Shown here: positions 33,619-41,837 of the stretch, one piece after another
Layout of the letters: every line of letters begins with the position of its first letter
How positions within the stretch are numbered: the stretch's first letter is position 1
Assembly (NCBI GenBank): GCA_018262575.1
Contig: JAGSYU010000001.1
Coordinates: 1 to 64,000, forward strand
Reading direction: 5' to 3'
DNA from: Pseudomonadota bacterium
GTDB lineage: Bacteria > Pseudomonadota > Alphaproteobacteria > Rhizobiales > Pleomorphomonadaceae
DNA: 64,000 bases
The notes under the pieces: generated by a model
Seen by the model: the letters and a program-made list of their open reading frames with translations, nothing else
Databases searched by the model: none
Told to the model about the DNA's origin: nothing
Position numbers and translations under genes: made by a program

Positions 33619-33655
33619 TCCCAGCCGCCTGAACTGCCTGGGAAAGGCAAATACC

Positions 33656-33681
33656 GACGAGGCGGCCCCGGCCGCCTCGTC
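33656..33681 (+). terminator. Hairpin terminator after ibpA
   Basis: A perfect 12-bp inverted repeat (GACGAGGCGGCC / GGCCGCCTCGTC) lies 38 bases after ibpA. The T-tract is poor. Confidence 0.65.
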
Positions 33682-33766
33682 ATTCGCCAGGACACAGCAG
33701 CCCTGTTCGATCGCTTCCCCAGGGGCGGGTAGTCAACGGACGGCCGTTATCAACCCGACCGGTTCT

Positions 33767-33781
33767 GGTGTTCGGAACACC
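33767..33781. promoter_or_regulatory. 15-bp perfect palindrome upstream of the Gfo/Idh gene
   Basis: GGTGTTC-G-GAACACC lies 125 bases before the dehydrogenase start. It differs in geometry from the IolR-type boxes, so a different regulator is likely. An AT-richer stretch (33790-33845) that could hold the promoter follows. Confidence 0.5.
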
Positions 33782-33905
33782 TGACCGATTGGTTTGTCGA
33801 CACAAGTGTTGAATCGTTTTTCTGACAAGATCAGAACTATTTGCGTCGACCGCACAGGTCCACCAGGAGGCCAGGCCCGACGCCCAATCCCAAGGAACCA
33901 TCTTC

Positions 33906-34910
33906 ATGTCCGCTTCCGTCCGCATCGGCATCGTAGGTCTTGGCCGGCTCGGCCGACGCCACGCCGAGAATCTAGCCCTCCGCGTTCCCGGCGCTACCCT
34001 CGTGGCGGCCGCCAGCCCCATCCCGGAAGAGCGGGCCTGGGCCGAGGCAAACCTTCCCGGCGTCTCAACCTATGTCGGCCTGCCCGAGCTGCTGAGACAT
34101 CCCGGTCTTGATGCCGTCTGGCTGGTGACCCCGACCTCGCTGCATGCCGACCAGGTGATCGTCGCCCTCGAGGCGGGCAAGCACGTCTTCTGCGAAAAGC
34201 CGCTCGCCCTCGAGCCCGCCGACTGCGATCGCGTGATCGCCGTCGCCGACAAGCGCCCCAGCCAGCTGGTGATGATCGGCTTCATGCGCCGGTTCGATCC
34301 TGCCTATGCCGAAGCCAAACGCCTGATCGCTGCCGGCGAGCTCGGGACCGTGTTCTCCATCAGTTGCCGGTCGGAAGACCCCGCTGATCCCGACGGCTTC
34401 TTCGTGCGCTTTGCCCCGACCTCCGGCGGCATCTTCCTCGACTGCTGCATCCACGACATCGATCTCGTTCGCTGGATGCTGGACGGAGCGGACGTCTCTT
34501 CGGTGAGCGCGGCCGGCTGCCGCGTCATGTACCCCGCCCTCGGCGGCTGCAGCGATGTCGACAACGGCTTTGCCACCGTCACCTTCAAGGGCGGACAGGT
34601 CGCCACCTTCCACGTCTCCCGAACCTCGCACCGTGGCTATGAGGCGGCGATGACCATTTCCGGGACCCGCGGCGGCCTCGATATCGGTCGGAACGTGCCG
34701 CGTCGGCCGATCACTGTGGAGACCGCTGGCAGCCGGCAGATTGACGGACAGGTCGACTTCTTCGAGCGGTTCGGCGACGCCTTCCTGCATGAGGCCCGCG
34801 CCTTCGTCGAGGCCGTGCAAAGCGGTGGGCCGACGCCGAGCAGCATCACGGATGCCCGCGAGGCAACGCGGCTTGCCTGCGCCATGCGCGAAGCGCTGGT
34901 GGTCGGCTGA
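33906..34910 (+). CDS. Gfo/Idh/MocA-family dehydrogenase, probable inositol dehydrogenase
   Basis: This 334-residue NAD(P)-dependent oxidoreductase has the Rossmann start RIGIVGLGRLGRRHAENL, the family motif HVFCEKPLA (Lys) and the substrate region GGIFLDCCIHDIDLVRWML with the catalytic Asp/His pair. It probably oxidises myo- or scyllo-inositol to an inosose. It is about 35-40% alike by eye to the IolG at 37744. The ATG lies 10 bases after AAGGA. It is monocistronic between two terminators, with its own palindromic operator candidate, so it may respond to a different isomer than iolG. Confidence 0.8.
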   Translation: MSASVRIGIVGLGRLGRRHAENLALRVPGATLVAAASPIPEERAWAEANLPGVSTYVGLPELLRHPGLDAVWLVTPTSLHADQVIVALEAGKHVFCEKPLALEPADCDRVIAVADKRPSQLVMIGFMRRFDPAYAEAKRLIAAGELGTVFSISCRSEDPADPDGFFVRFAPTSGGIFLDCCIHDIDLVRWMLDGADVSSVSAAGCRVMYPALGGCSDVDNGFATVTFKGGQVATFHVSRTSHRGYEAAMTISGTRGGLDIGRNVPRRPITVETAGSRQIDGQVDFFERFGDAFLHEARAFVEAVQSGGPTPSSITDAREATRLACAMREALVVG

Positions 34911-34956
34911 CGGTGCCCCCGGGCGCGCGAACGCTCCCTGCCCTTCACTGAACGTG

Positions 34957-34988
34957 ATCCCGGAGGCCATGTCGTCTCCGGGATTTTT
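34957..34988 (+). terminator. Intrinsic terminator of the Gfo/Idh gene
   Basis: A 9-bp stem ATCCCGGAG / CTCCGGGAT with a 10-base loop is followed by T residues to 34988. Confidence 0.85.
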
Positions 34989-35063
34989 GGTGTGGCCGCC
35001 CTCATCACCATTGCCGGTGTCGACCGTTGGTCGCGCTTCAACCGGCCAAAGCGACAAACGAAA

Positions 35064-35089
35064 GCCCCCCGAAGTTTCCTTCAGGGGGC
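35064..35089 (-). terminator. Intrinsic terminator of iolE
   Basis: On the minus strand a 6+4 bp GC-rich stem with one mismatch (GCCCCC and GAAG arms) around loop GAAA is followed by TTTCGTTT. It lies 25 bases after the iolE stop and faces the plus-strand terminator at 34957. Confidence 0.7.
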
Positions 35090-35113
35090 GCGTTGCGTGT
35101 CGGACCAGTGAAA

Positions 35114-35995
35114 TCAGCGGAGCCCGGCCTCGGCCAGGAAGCGCTTCAGGTTTGCGATACCCATGGTGACGTATTTCTTCGGGTTGGCCTTCTCGGGATC
35201 CTGCTCGGCTTCCAGCACCACCCAGCCCGAATAATTCGGCAAGGCCTTGAACACGCCGGTGAAATCGATCGAGCCGTCGCCGGGCACCGTATAGACACCC
35301 TCCAAAACGGCATCGAGGAAGGACCAGCCTTCGGCAAGGGCCTTCTTGGCGATCGGCGTGCGCACGTCCTTGGTATGGACGTGGCCGATGCGGTCGGCGT
35401 ATTTGCGCGCCATCGCCACGGCATCGCCACCACCCCAGGTCATGTGGCCGGTATCAAGGAGGAGCTTCACCGCCGGGCCGGTTCCGGCCATGAAGCGATC
35501 GACCTCCTCCGGCGTCTGCACGACGGTGCCCATGTGGTGATGATAGACCACCTGCAGCCCGTAGCCCTTCACCAGCTCGGCGAAGCGGGTCATGCGCGGC
35601 AGGAAGATGGCCCATTCGGCGTCGGTGAGCACCGGGCGGCTCGACAGCGGCGCCGACTTGGTGCCGTGGACGGTGCGGGTGCACTCACAGACCACCAGCA
35701 CTTCGGCGCCGGCTTCCTTGCGCCACTTCAGCTCGTTCTGCGCCGCGGCGAACTCGGCATCGGCATCACGCTCGAGCAGGAAGGTGGAATACCAGCCGGA
35801 AACGAAGACCATACCGTAATCGGCAAGCAGCTTCTTCAGCGCCGGGCCATCCTCGGGCAGCTTGTGGCCCTTTTCCATGCCCTGAATGCCAGCGTCGCGC
35901 GCTTCGGTCAGGCATTGTTCGACAGAGATGTTACCACCGATATCCCAGAGGTCATCGTTCGACCAGCAGATCGGATTGGCCCCAATGCGAATCAT
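35114..35995 (-). CDS. iolE: IolE, inosose dehydratase
   Basis: This 293-residue TIM-barrel enzyme (AP_endonuc_2 superfamily) dehydrates 2-keto-myo-inositol to the diketone 3D-(3,5/4)-trihydroxycyclohexane-1,2-dione, the substrate of IolD. The N-terminus IGANPICWSNDDLWDIGG, the central metal-site motifs VVYHHHMGTVVQ and LLDTGHMTWGG, and HVHTKDVR plus VLEAEQDP near the end match the family. It is transcribed alone and opposite to the other catabolic genes. A GGAA-N6-TTCC box lies 125 bases upstream of its ATG. Confidence 0.93.
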   Translation of the reverse strand: MIRIGANPICWSNDDLWDIGGNISVEQCLTEARDAGIQGMEKGHKLPEDGPALKKLLADYGMVFVSGWYSTFLLERDADAEFAAAQNELKWRKEAGAEVLVVCECTRTVHGTKSAPLSSRPVLTDAEWAIFLPRMTRFAELVKGYGLQVVYHHHMGTVVQTPEEVDRFMAGTGPAVKLLLDTGHMTWGGGDAVAMARKYADRIGHVHTKDVRTPIAKKALAEGWSFLDAVLEGVYTVPGDGSIDFTGVFKALPNYSGWVVLEAEQDPEKANPKKYVTMGIANLKRFLAEAGLR

Positions 35996-36119
35996 GTTTC
36001 TCTCCCATTAGCCGCACCGGCAAGGGCTCTCTGCCAACCGGGCTGTTGTTTGCCAAACGCTTTGTCCGGATCGGATACGAGATGCTCCCAACCGCCGACC
36101 TCCCGGCCGACCGGTCCAT

Positions 36120-36133
36120 GGAACGCACGTTCC
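36120..36133. promoter_or_regulatory. IolR-type operator upstream of iolE
   Basis: GGAA-CGCACG-TTCC; the inner bases extend the symmetry to GGAACG-CA-CGTTCC. Same motif and spacing as at 29745 and 37523. Confidence 0.65.
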
Positions 36134-36274
36134 GGCCCTATCCGGTTCCAAGGATGATCTTCCACTGCCTCGGACGGTGTCAGCCGCGGACCGGGGATGA
36201 AGGGGCAATCTGTTCGACGACCTCCATCCCGCTCACCAGCCCGCCTTTCCGATCTGATTATTCCTTATTTCATT

Positions 36275-37162
36275 TCAGACGGCATGTAAATTCTGTTTGT
36301 CTCGACCTCGACGAAGGTCGGCGACCGACACAGTCAGTGCCATAGCCACCGTGAGAGTCGCGGCGAGCGACCTGAACCCCTCAAAGTCAGCCTCCACAAT
36401 CTCGAACCAGGCCCCGTTTTCCGGCACCAGCGGACTGAACGGGCTGTCGGTAATCACAACCAGGGGCACCCCTTGCACAGCGACCTGCCGCATATGATCC
36501 ACCGTACTTGAGGCGTACGGCGTGAAGCTGATGGCGAAGGCGGCATCGCGAGGGCCGGCGAAGTTGAGGACTTCGCGATCGATGCCGAGCGGCGATCCGA
36601 TCAATACGGTGCGGATTCCCAGCTTTCCGAAGGCGTAGGCCATGTAGGAGGTGATGGGGTAAGACCGGCGCTGGGCGATGAGATAGATGGTTTCCGCCTC
36701 AGCCAGAATCTGGCTGGCCTTGTCCATGATCGCCGGGTCGAGCCGTTCGCACACCCGCTCGACCGAGCGGATCGCCGCCTTGCCGAAGCCGTCCAGCATC
36801 GCCGCCGTAACCGGACGACCGGAAGAATGGGTCTCGAACGCATCGAGGCGCTCGTCGTAATTGGACGGGCGGTCGCGCAACCGCTCCTGGAAGACCACCT
36901 GAAGCTCGGAAAATCCTTTGTATCCCATGGCCTTGGCGAATCTGACGAGGGTCGAAGGCTGGACCTTGGCAGCCGAAGCGATACTCGCCACCGTGCCGAA
37001 GGCAATCTCGTCAGGCGATTCTACGGCGTAGGCTGCGACCTGCGCGAGCCGACGCGGCAGCTTGTCGCGGCGTTCAATGATGATGTCGCGCAGGGCGCGA
37101 AATTCCTGGGGCGGCGCCCCATCTCTGTCGACATCGTCGAAGTCCCCGCTTTCGTCAGTCAT
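36275..37162 (-). CDS. RpiR-family transcriptional regulator (IolR paralogue)
   Basis: This 295-residue regulator has an RpiR-type N-terminal HTH (about 25-100, with GTVASIASAAKVQPSTLVRFAKAMGYKGF) and a C-terminal SIS domain (about 135-280, with IYLIAQRRSYPITSYMAYAFG and TDSPFSPLVP), which senses phosphosugar ligands. ATG 37162 has GAGG upstream; an earlier in-frame start would add a basic non-conserved stretch. It resembles the second RpiR gene at 38809 in both domains. It lies between iolE and iolG and probably controls iol genes; the two paralogues may respond to different intermediates. Confidence 0.85.
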   Translation of the reverse strand: MTDESGDFDDVDRDGAPPQEFRALRDIIIERRDKLPRRLAQVAAYAVESPDEIAFGTVASIASAAKVQPSTLVRFAKAMGYKGFSELQVVFQERLRDRPSNYDERLDAFETHSSGRPVTAAMLDGFGKAAIRSVERVCERLDPAIMDKASQILAEAETIYLIAQRRSYPITSYMAYAFGKLGIRTVLIGSPLGIDREVLNFAGPRDAAFAISFTPYASSTVDHMRQVAVQGVPLVVITDSPFSPLVPENGAWFEIVEADFEGFRSLAATLTVAMALTVSVADLRRGRDKQNLHAV

Positions 37163-37743
37163 CCTCAGCCTCGCTCGAATTCGAATTGGATGTTTCAACT
37201 CTATTCCACCGTTCCGGCCAACACTAACCGTCCTGCCCTGGTTTGGCATCAACAAAGAAACGGCCTAAGTTTCAACAAGCTACGCTTTGCCACAGCCTGC
37301 AGATACCCATCTTTGAGGCCTAGAGGGAGCCGCCGCAACGTGCCCTCCGCCGCCTGCGCCGTGCCGTACCAGATTGAAATCATGCACTAATTTTTGGATC
37401 TCCTGCGCGGAATGCATCAGCATCCGGTCGCGCATGGCCCGACACCTTCGACCAAATGGTAACGGTCATGGCGACAACAGAGCGCTATTCGGAACAGGAA
37501 GGCCTTGACGGAGCGGTGATATGGAACTTAAATTCCATATTGAAAAATGACTGTTCCATATCTTCCAACTGACCTAGCCGCCGGAGTCGGCGGAAGGAGA
37601 GGTTGGATGGCTTTGCGGCGGTCAATCCCGAAAGAGATCGTGAATCGTTTTTCGCCGTTTGGCGCGGCGACGGTCTGAAGCATTTGGCCGGCGGGGAGAT
37701 ATCCGCGATACCCCGCGGAAACAGACAAGGGAGAGAGGTCAAA
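37163..37743. other. Divergent control region between the RpiR gene and iolG
   Basis: No credible gene lies in these 581 bases. The part near 37519-37561 is AT-rich and holds a long IolR-type palindrome plus an extra half-site. A purine-rich ribosome site (GGGAGAGAGG) immediately precedes iolG. Confidence 0.6.
37519..37540. promoter_or_regulatory. Extended IolR-type operator with extra half-site
   Basis: ATATGGAA (37519-37526), six bases, TTCCATAT (37533-37540) form 8-bp perfect arms around GGAA-N6-TTCC. A third TTCCATAT half-site follows at 37554-37561. It lies about 200 bases before iolG and about 360 before the divergent RpiR gene. Confidence 0.7.
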
Positions 37744-38739
37744 ATGACACTGAGATTTGGATTGCTGGGCGCCGGACGCATCGGCAAGGTGCACGCTGGC
37801 GCCGTCGCCGCAACGGCGGGAGCAAAGCTGGTCGCCGTGGCCGACGCGCTGCCGGAGGCGGCGGCCTTCATCTCGAAATCGTCGGGCGCCGAGGTGCGGA
37901 CGATCGACGAGATCATGAACGCCAAAGATATCGACGCCGTGCTGATCACCACGCCAACCGACATGCACGCCGGCATGATCGAGCAGGCTGCACGCGCCAA
38001 GAAGGCGATTTTCTGCGAGAAGCCGATCGATCTCGACGTTGAGCGGGTGCGCCGGTGCCTCGACACCGTTGCCCGTGAGAAGGCGGCGCTGATGATCGGC
38101 TTCAACCGCCGCTTCGACCCCAATTTCATGGAAGTGCGCGCCCGCATCGACGCCGGTCAGATCGGCGCGGTGGAAATGGTGTCGATCACCTCGCGCGACC
38201 CCTCCCCGCCGCCGGCCACCTACGTGGCGCGCTCGGGCGGCATGTTCCGCGACATGACCATCCACGACTTCGACATGGCCGCCTTCCTGCTCGGCGAGGA
38301 TCCGGTCAAGGTGTTCGCGGTCGGTTCGAGCCTGGTCGATCCGGAAATCGGCAAGGCCGGCGATATCGACAGCGGCTCGATCATTCTGACGACAAAGTCC
38401 GGCAAGATCGCGCAGATCTCCAACTCGCGCCGCGCCACCTACGGCTATGACCAGCGTATCGAGGTCCACGGTTCGAAAGGCATGGTGCACGCCGAAAACC
38501 TGCGCGCCACCACCGTCGAGCTGGCGAATGCCGAAGGCTATCGCCGCGAGCCTCTGCTCGATTTCTTCATGACGCGCTACACGCAGGCTTACGCCAACGA
38601 GATCGCCGCCTTCATCAAGGCGCTCGAAGCCGGCAAGCCGATGCAGCCGTCCGGCGAAGACGGCCTCAAGGCGCTCGCCATGGCGGATGCCGCCATGAAG
38701 TCGTTGAAAGAAGGCCGGCAGGTGGAAATCGCCTACTGA
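37744..38739 (+). CDS. iolG: IolG, myo-inositol 2-dehydrogenase
   Basis: This 331-residue Gfo/Idh/MocA enzyme starts catabolism by oxidising myo-inositol at C2 with NAD+. It has the Rossmann motif FGLLGAGRIGKVHAG, AIFCEKPIDLD with the catalytic Lys, MIGFNRRFDPNFM, and GGMFRDMTIHDFDMAAFL with the Asp/His pair. ATG 37744 is chosen for the GGGAGAGAGG site; upstream in-frame sequence is operator DNA. It has its own terminator and lies behind a strong IolR-type operator. Confidence 0.92.
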   Translation: MTLRFGLLGAGRIGKVHAGAVAATAGAKLVAVADALPEAAAFISKSSGAEVRTIDEIMNAKDIDAVLITTPTDMHAGMIEQAARAKKAIFCEKPIDLDVERVRRCLDTVAREKAALMIGFNRRFDPNFMEVRARIDAGQIGAVEMVSITSRDPSPPPATYVARSGGMFRDMTIHDFDMAAFLLGEDPVKVFAVGSSLVDPEIGKAGDIDSGSIILTTKSGKIAQISNSRRATYGYDQRIEVHGSKGMVHAENLRATTVELANAEGYRREPLLDFFMTRYTQAYANEIAAFIKALEAGKPMQPSGEDGLKALAMADAAMKSLKEGRQVEIAY

Positions 38740-38747
38740 AACACGTC

Positions 38748-38777
38748 GACGGCCGGCGAGATTCGCCGGCCGTCTTT
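38748..38777 (+). terminator. Intrinsic terminator of iolG
   Basis: An 11-bp perfect stem GACGGCCGGCG / CGCCGGCCGTC with loop AGATT is followed by TTT. Confidence 0.85.
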
Positions 38778-38808
38778 CAGGCAATGCCGCGCCGAAAAGT
38801 GATCCCGC

Positions 38809-39672
38809 ATGCCCAGTTTTGCAGGTCCGCCGGGCAATCTTGCGCCCGCACGGGCGACACTCACCGGCTATCAGCCGCTGAAGGAGGAGATCGTTCGACG
38901 GCAGGAGGCCCTGCCCAGGCGACTGCTCCAGATTGCCGCCTTCGCACTCGACAAACCCGACGAGGTTGCGTTCGGAACGGTCTCCTCGCTGGCACAGGCC
39001 ATCGGGGTGCCGCCGTCTGCGATCATTCGTTTCGCCCAGCATTTCGGCTTCGACGGCTTCGTCGAGATGCAACGCCTCTTCCGCGACCGGATGCGCGAGC
39101 GCAGTTCCGAATACGAGGAGCGCCTTCAGTCATTGAGCCGGGGCCTCGACCCGGATGACGAGGCCGGCAAGACGCTGGAGGGCTTCCTCGCCGCGGGACG
39201 CCGGTCGATGGACAGCGCGCTCCAGTCCGTCAGCCGCGACGTGTTTTCGGCGGGAGCGTCCGTTCTCGCCAACGGCGAGACGATCTACCTTCTGGCGCGA
39301 CGGCGGTCGTTCCCGATCGCCGGCTACATGGCCTACACGTTCGGCAAGCTCGGATTGCGCTGCGAACTCGCAGGCTCGTCCATGGGCACCGATGACGATC
39401 TGCTGCAGTTCGCCAGTCCAAGGGACGCGGCCTTCGCCATCAGCTTTTCACCTTACGCGTCCGAAACGATCGCCCAAGCCAGGATGCTGAGGGATCGGGG
39501 CGTGCCACTGGTTTCGCTGACGGATTCGCCATTCTCACCAATCGCGGCAATTTCGAACGTTTGGTTCGAAGTCGTTGAAACAGACTACAGCGGTTTTCGC
39601 CCGCTTTCGGCCTCTATGGCGCTCGCTTTGGCGTTGAGCGTGGCGATCGCAGAGAGAAAACAGTGGAATTGA
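38809..39672 (+). CDS. iolR: RpiR-family inositol regulator (IolR)
   Basis: This 287-residue protein has an RpiR HTH (about 25-100, with GTVSSLAQAIGVPPSAIIRFAQHFGFDGF) and a SIS sugar-phosphate-sensing domain (about 130-275, with IYLLARRRSFPIAGYMAYTFG and LTDSPFSPI). It lies just ahead of iolC-iolD-iolB, the same place as iolR in rhizobial iolRCDEB clusters, so it is the better candidate for IolR, the repressor that binds GGAA-N6-TTCC. The symbol is assigned by position and family rather than by alignment. Confidence 0.75.
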   Translation: MPSFAGPPGNLAPARATLTGYQPLKEEIVRRQEALPRRLLQIAAFALDKPDEVAFGTVSSLAQAIGVPPSAIIRFAQHFGFDGFVEMQRLFRDRMRERSSEYEERLQSLSRGLDPDDEAGKTLEGFLAAGRRSMDSALQSVSRDVFSAGASVLANGETIYLLARRRSFPIAGYMAYTFGKLGLRCELAGSSMGTDDDLLQFASPRDAAFAISFSPYASETIAQARMLRDRGVPLVSLTDSPFSPIAAISNVWFEVVETDYSGFRPLSASMALALALSVAIAERKQWN

Positions 39673-39826
39673 TGGCGCCGCGCGCGGTTTGAACCAGCCG
39701 CGCCGCTTATCCGGAATACCACGATAGTAGTAGAACAATAATTTCATCGACCTTTGCGATCGGAACGTATATTCTTATAGCCACGGCGCGACGCCACGTA
39801 ATGATGGAAAGCCTTGCGAGGAAAGA

Positions 39827-41758
39827 ATGACGGACACTCCCAGCGCGGCCAAAACCCTCGATCTGATCGCCATCGGCCGGGCCTCGGTCGACCTCTACGG
39901 CCAGCAGATCGGCACTCGCCTCGAGGACATCGGCAGCTTCGCCAAGTCGGTTGGCGGCTGTCCCGCCAACATTTCCGTCGGAACCGCCCGCCTCGGCCTC
40001 AGATCGGCGCTGGTGACGCGCGTCGGCAACGAACAGATGGGCCGTTTCATTCTCGAGCAGCTCGGCCGTGAGAAGGTGGAAACGTCCGGCATCACTGTCG
40101 ACCGGGACCGTCTGACGGCGCTGGTGCTGCTGGCGGTGGAGGACGAAGGCGTGTCGCCGATGATCTTCTACCGCTCCGACTGCGCCGATATGGCGCTTTC
40201 GGAAGACGACATCGATGAAGCGCTGATCGCCAAGAGCCGCTCGATCGTGGTCACCGGAACGCATTTCTCACGCCCGAATTCCGAGGCGGCGCAGCGCAAG
40301 GCGATTGCTCTCGCCAAGAAGCATGGCGCCAAGGTGGTGATCGACATCGACTACCGGCCGAACCTCTGGGGCCTTGCCGGCCATGACGCGGGCTTTGAGC
40401 GCTACGTCAAGTCCGATCGCGTCTCCGGACTTCTGCGCAGCATCCTCGCCGACTGCGACCTGATCGTCGGCACCGAGGAAGAGATCATGATCGCCACCGG
40501 CGCCGACAGCCCACTGGCGTCGCTGAAACTGATCCGGGCGATGAACGCCAGCGCCACCATCGTGCTGAAGCGCGGCGCCATGGGCTGCATCGTCTACGAC
40601 GGCCCGATCTCCGACGATCTCGAGGACGGCATCGTCGGCAAGGGTTTCCCGATCGAAGTGTTCAACGTGCTCGGCGCCGGCGACGCCTTCATGTCCGGCC
40701 TTCTGAAGGGGTGGCTCACGGGTGAGCCGCTCGCCACCTGCGCCACCTGGGCCAACGCCTGCGGTGCCTTCGCAGTATCGCGGCTGCTCTGCTCGCCGGA
40801 ATATCCGACTTGGGAGGAGCTCAGCGCCTTCCTCGCCCATGGCAGCAGCGAGCGGGCGCTCCGCAAGGACCCATCCCTCAATCACATCCACTGGTCGACG
40901 ACGCGCCGTGGCAGCTATCCAACGCTGATGGCGCTTGCCCTTGATCACCGCAGCCAGGTGGAGGACCTCGCCCAGGATGCGGCGACGCTGAAGCGCATCC
41001 CCGACTTCAAGGTACTGGCAGTGAAGGCGGCGCAGCGGGTTGCGGCCGGCCGGCCGGGCTTCGGCATGCTGCTCGACGACAAATATGGCCACAAGGCGCT
41101 GTTCGCCGCCGGGGCGGGCAAGGGCCTGTGGGTGGCGAGACCGATCGAACTGCCTGGTTCGCGACCGCTCAAGTTCGAGTTCAGCCAGGACATCGGCAGC
41201 CGTCTGATCGAATGGCCGCTCGAGCATTGCATCAAGGTGTTATGCTTCTATCATCCTGACGATCCGGCTGAGCTCAAAGCGACACAGACGGCCAAGCTCG
41301 TCACCGCCTATGAAGCGGCACGCAAGGTCGGCCGCGAGATTCTGATCGAGATCATCGCCTCGAAGGCCGGCCCGGTCGGAGACGACACGGCGGCCCAGGC
41401 GTTGAGGGAACTCTACGCCGCCGGCCTCAAGCCGGATTGGTGGAAGCTGGAGCCGCAGGCGTCGGAGAAAGCCTGGAAGGCGATCGACAAGGTGATTGGC
41501 GACAACGACCCCTATTGCCGCGGCGTTGTGCTCCTGGGCCTGGAGGCACCGTTCGAGACGTTGAAACAGGGCTTTGCGACCGCCAAGGCAGCTCCCTGCG
41601 TCAAGGGCTTTGCCGTTGGGCGCACCATTTTCGCCGATGCGGCCCGGCGCTGGCTGGCCGGCGAGATTGACGACGAAACGGCTATCGCCGACATGGCGCA
41701 AAGGTTCGCCGCTCTGGTCGACGTCTGGCTGTCGCTGGACGCTTCGCGGGCAACTTGA
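39827..41758 (+). CDS. iolC: IolC fusion: 5-dehydro-2-deoxygluconokinase with DUF2090 domain
   Basis: This 643-residue protein joins a PfkB kinase (about 1-335) and a C-terminal DUF2090 aldolase-like domain (about 345-640). The kinase part has the glycine motif SVGGCPANISVG and the anion-hole/catalytic motif VLGAGDAFMSGLLKG; it phosphorylates 5-dehydro-2-deoxygluconate. DUF2090 shows LDHRSQVED, LLDDKYGHKAL and VGRTIFADAARRWLAG. No iolJ is encoded in the window, so DUF2090 is the likely aldolase releasing dihydroxyacetone phosphate and malonate semialdehyde. A half-degenerate box (AGAA-N6-TTTC, 39732-39745) lies in front. Confidence 0.9.
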   Translation: MTDTPSAAKTLDLIAIGRASVDLYGQQIGTRLEDIGSFAKSVGGCPANISVGTARLGLRSALVTRVGNEQMGRFILEQLGREKVETSGITVDRDRLTALVLLAVEDEGVSPMIFYRSDCADMALSEDDIDEALIAKSRSIVVTGTHFSRPNSEAAQRKAIALAKKHGAKVVIDIDYRPNLWGLAGHDAGFERYVKSDRVSGLLRSILADCDLIVGTEEEIMIATGADSPLASLKLIRAMNASATIVLKRGAMGCIVYDGPISDDLEDGIVGKGFPIEVFNVLGAGDAFMSGLLKGWLTGEPLATCATWANACGAFAVSRLLCSPEYPTWEELSAFLAHGSSERALRKDPSLNHIHWSTTRRGSYPTLMALALDHRSQVEDLAQDAATLKRIPDFKVLAVKAAQRVAAGRPGFGMLLDDKYGHKALFAAGAGKGLWVARPIELPGSRPLKFEFSQDIGSRLIEWPLEHCIKVLCFYHPDDPAELKATQTAKLVTAYEAARKVGREILIEIIASKAGPVGDDTAAQALRELYAAGLKPDWWKLEPQASEKAWKAIDKVIGDNDPYCRGVVLLGLEAPFETLKQGFATAKAAPCVKGFAVGRTIFADAARRWLAGEIDDETAIADMAQRFAALVDVWLSLDASRAT

Positions 41759-41837
41759 CCAGCAGCCCTTGGAACAAAGAAGACAATCGAGAAGGGACAG
41801 GCCGCACGACGACGGCGCCCGCTTCGGGAGGAAGATC

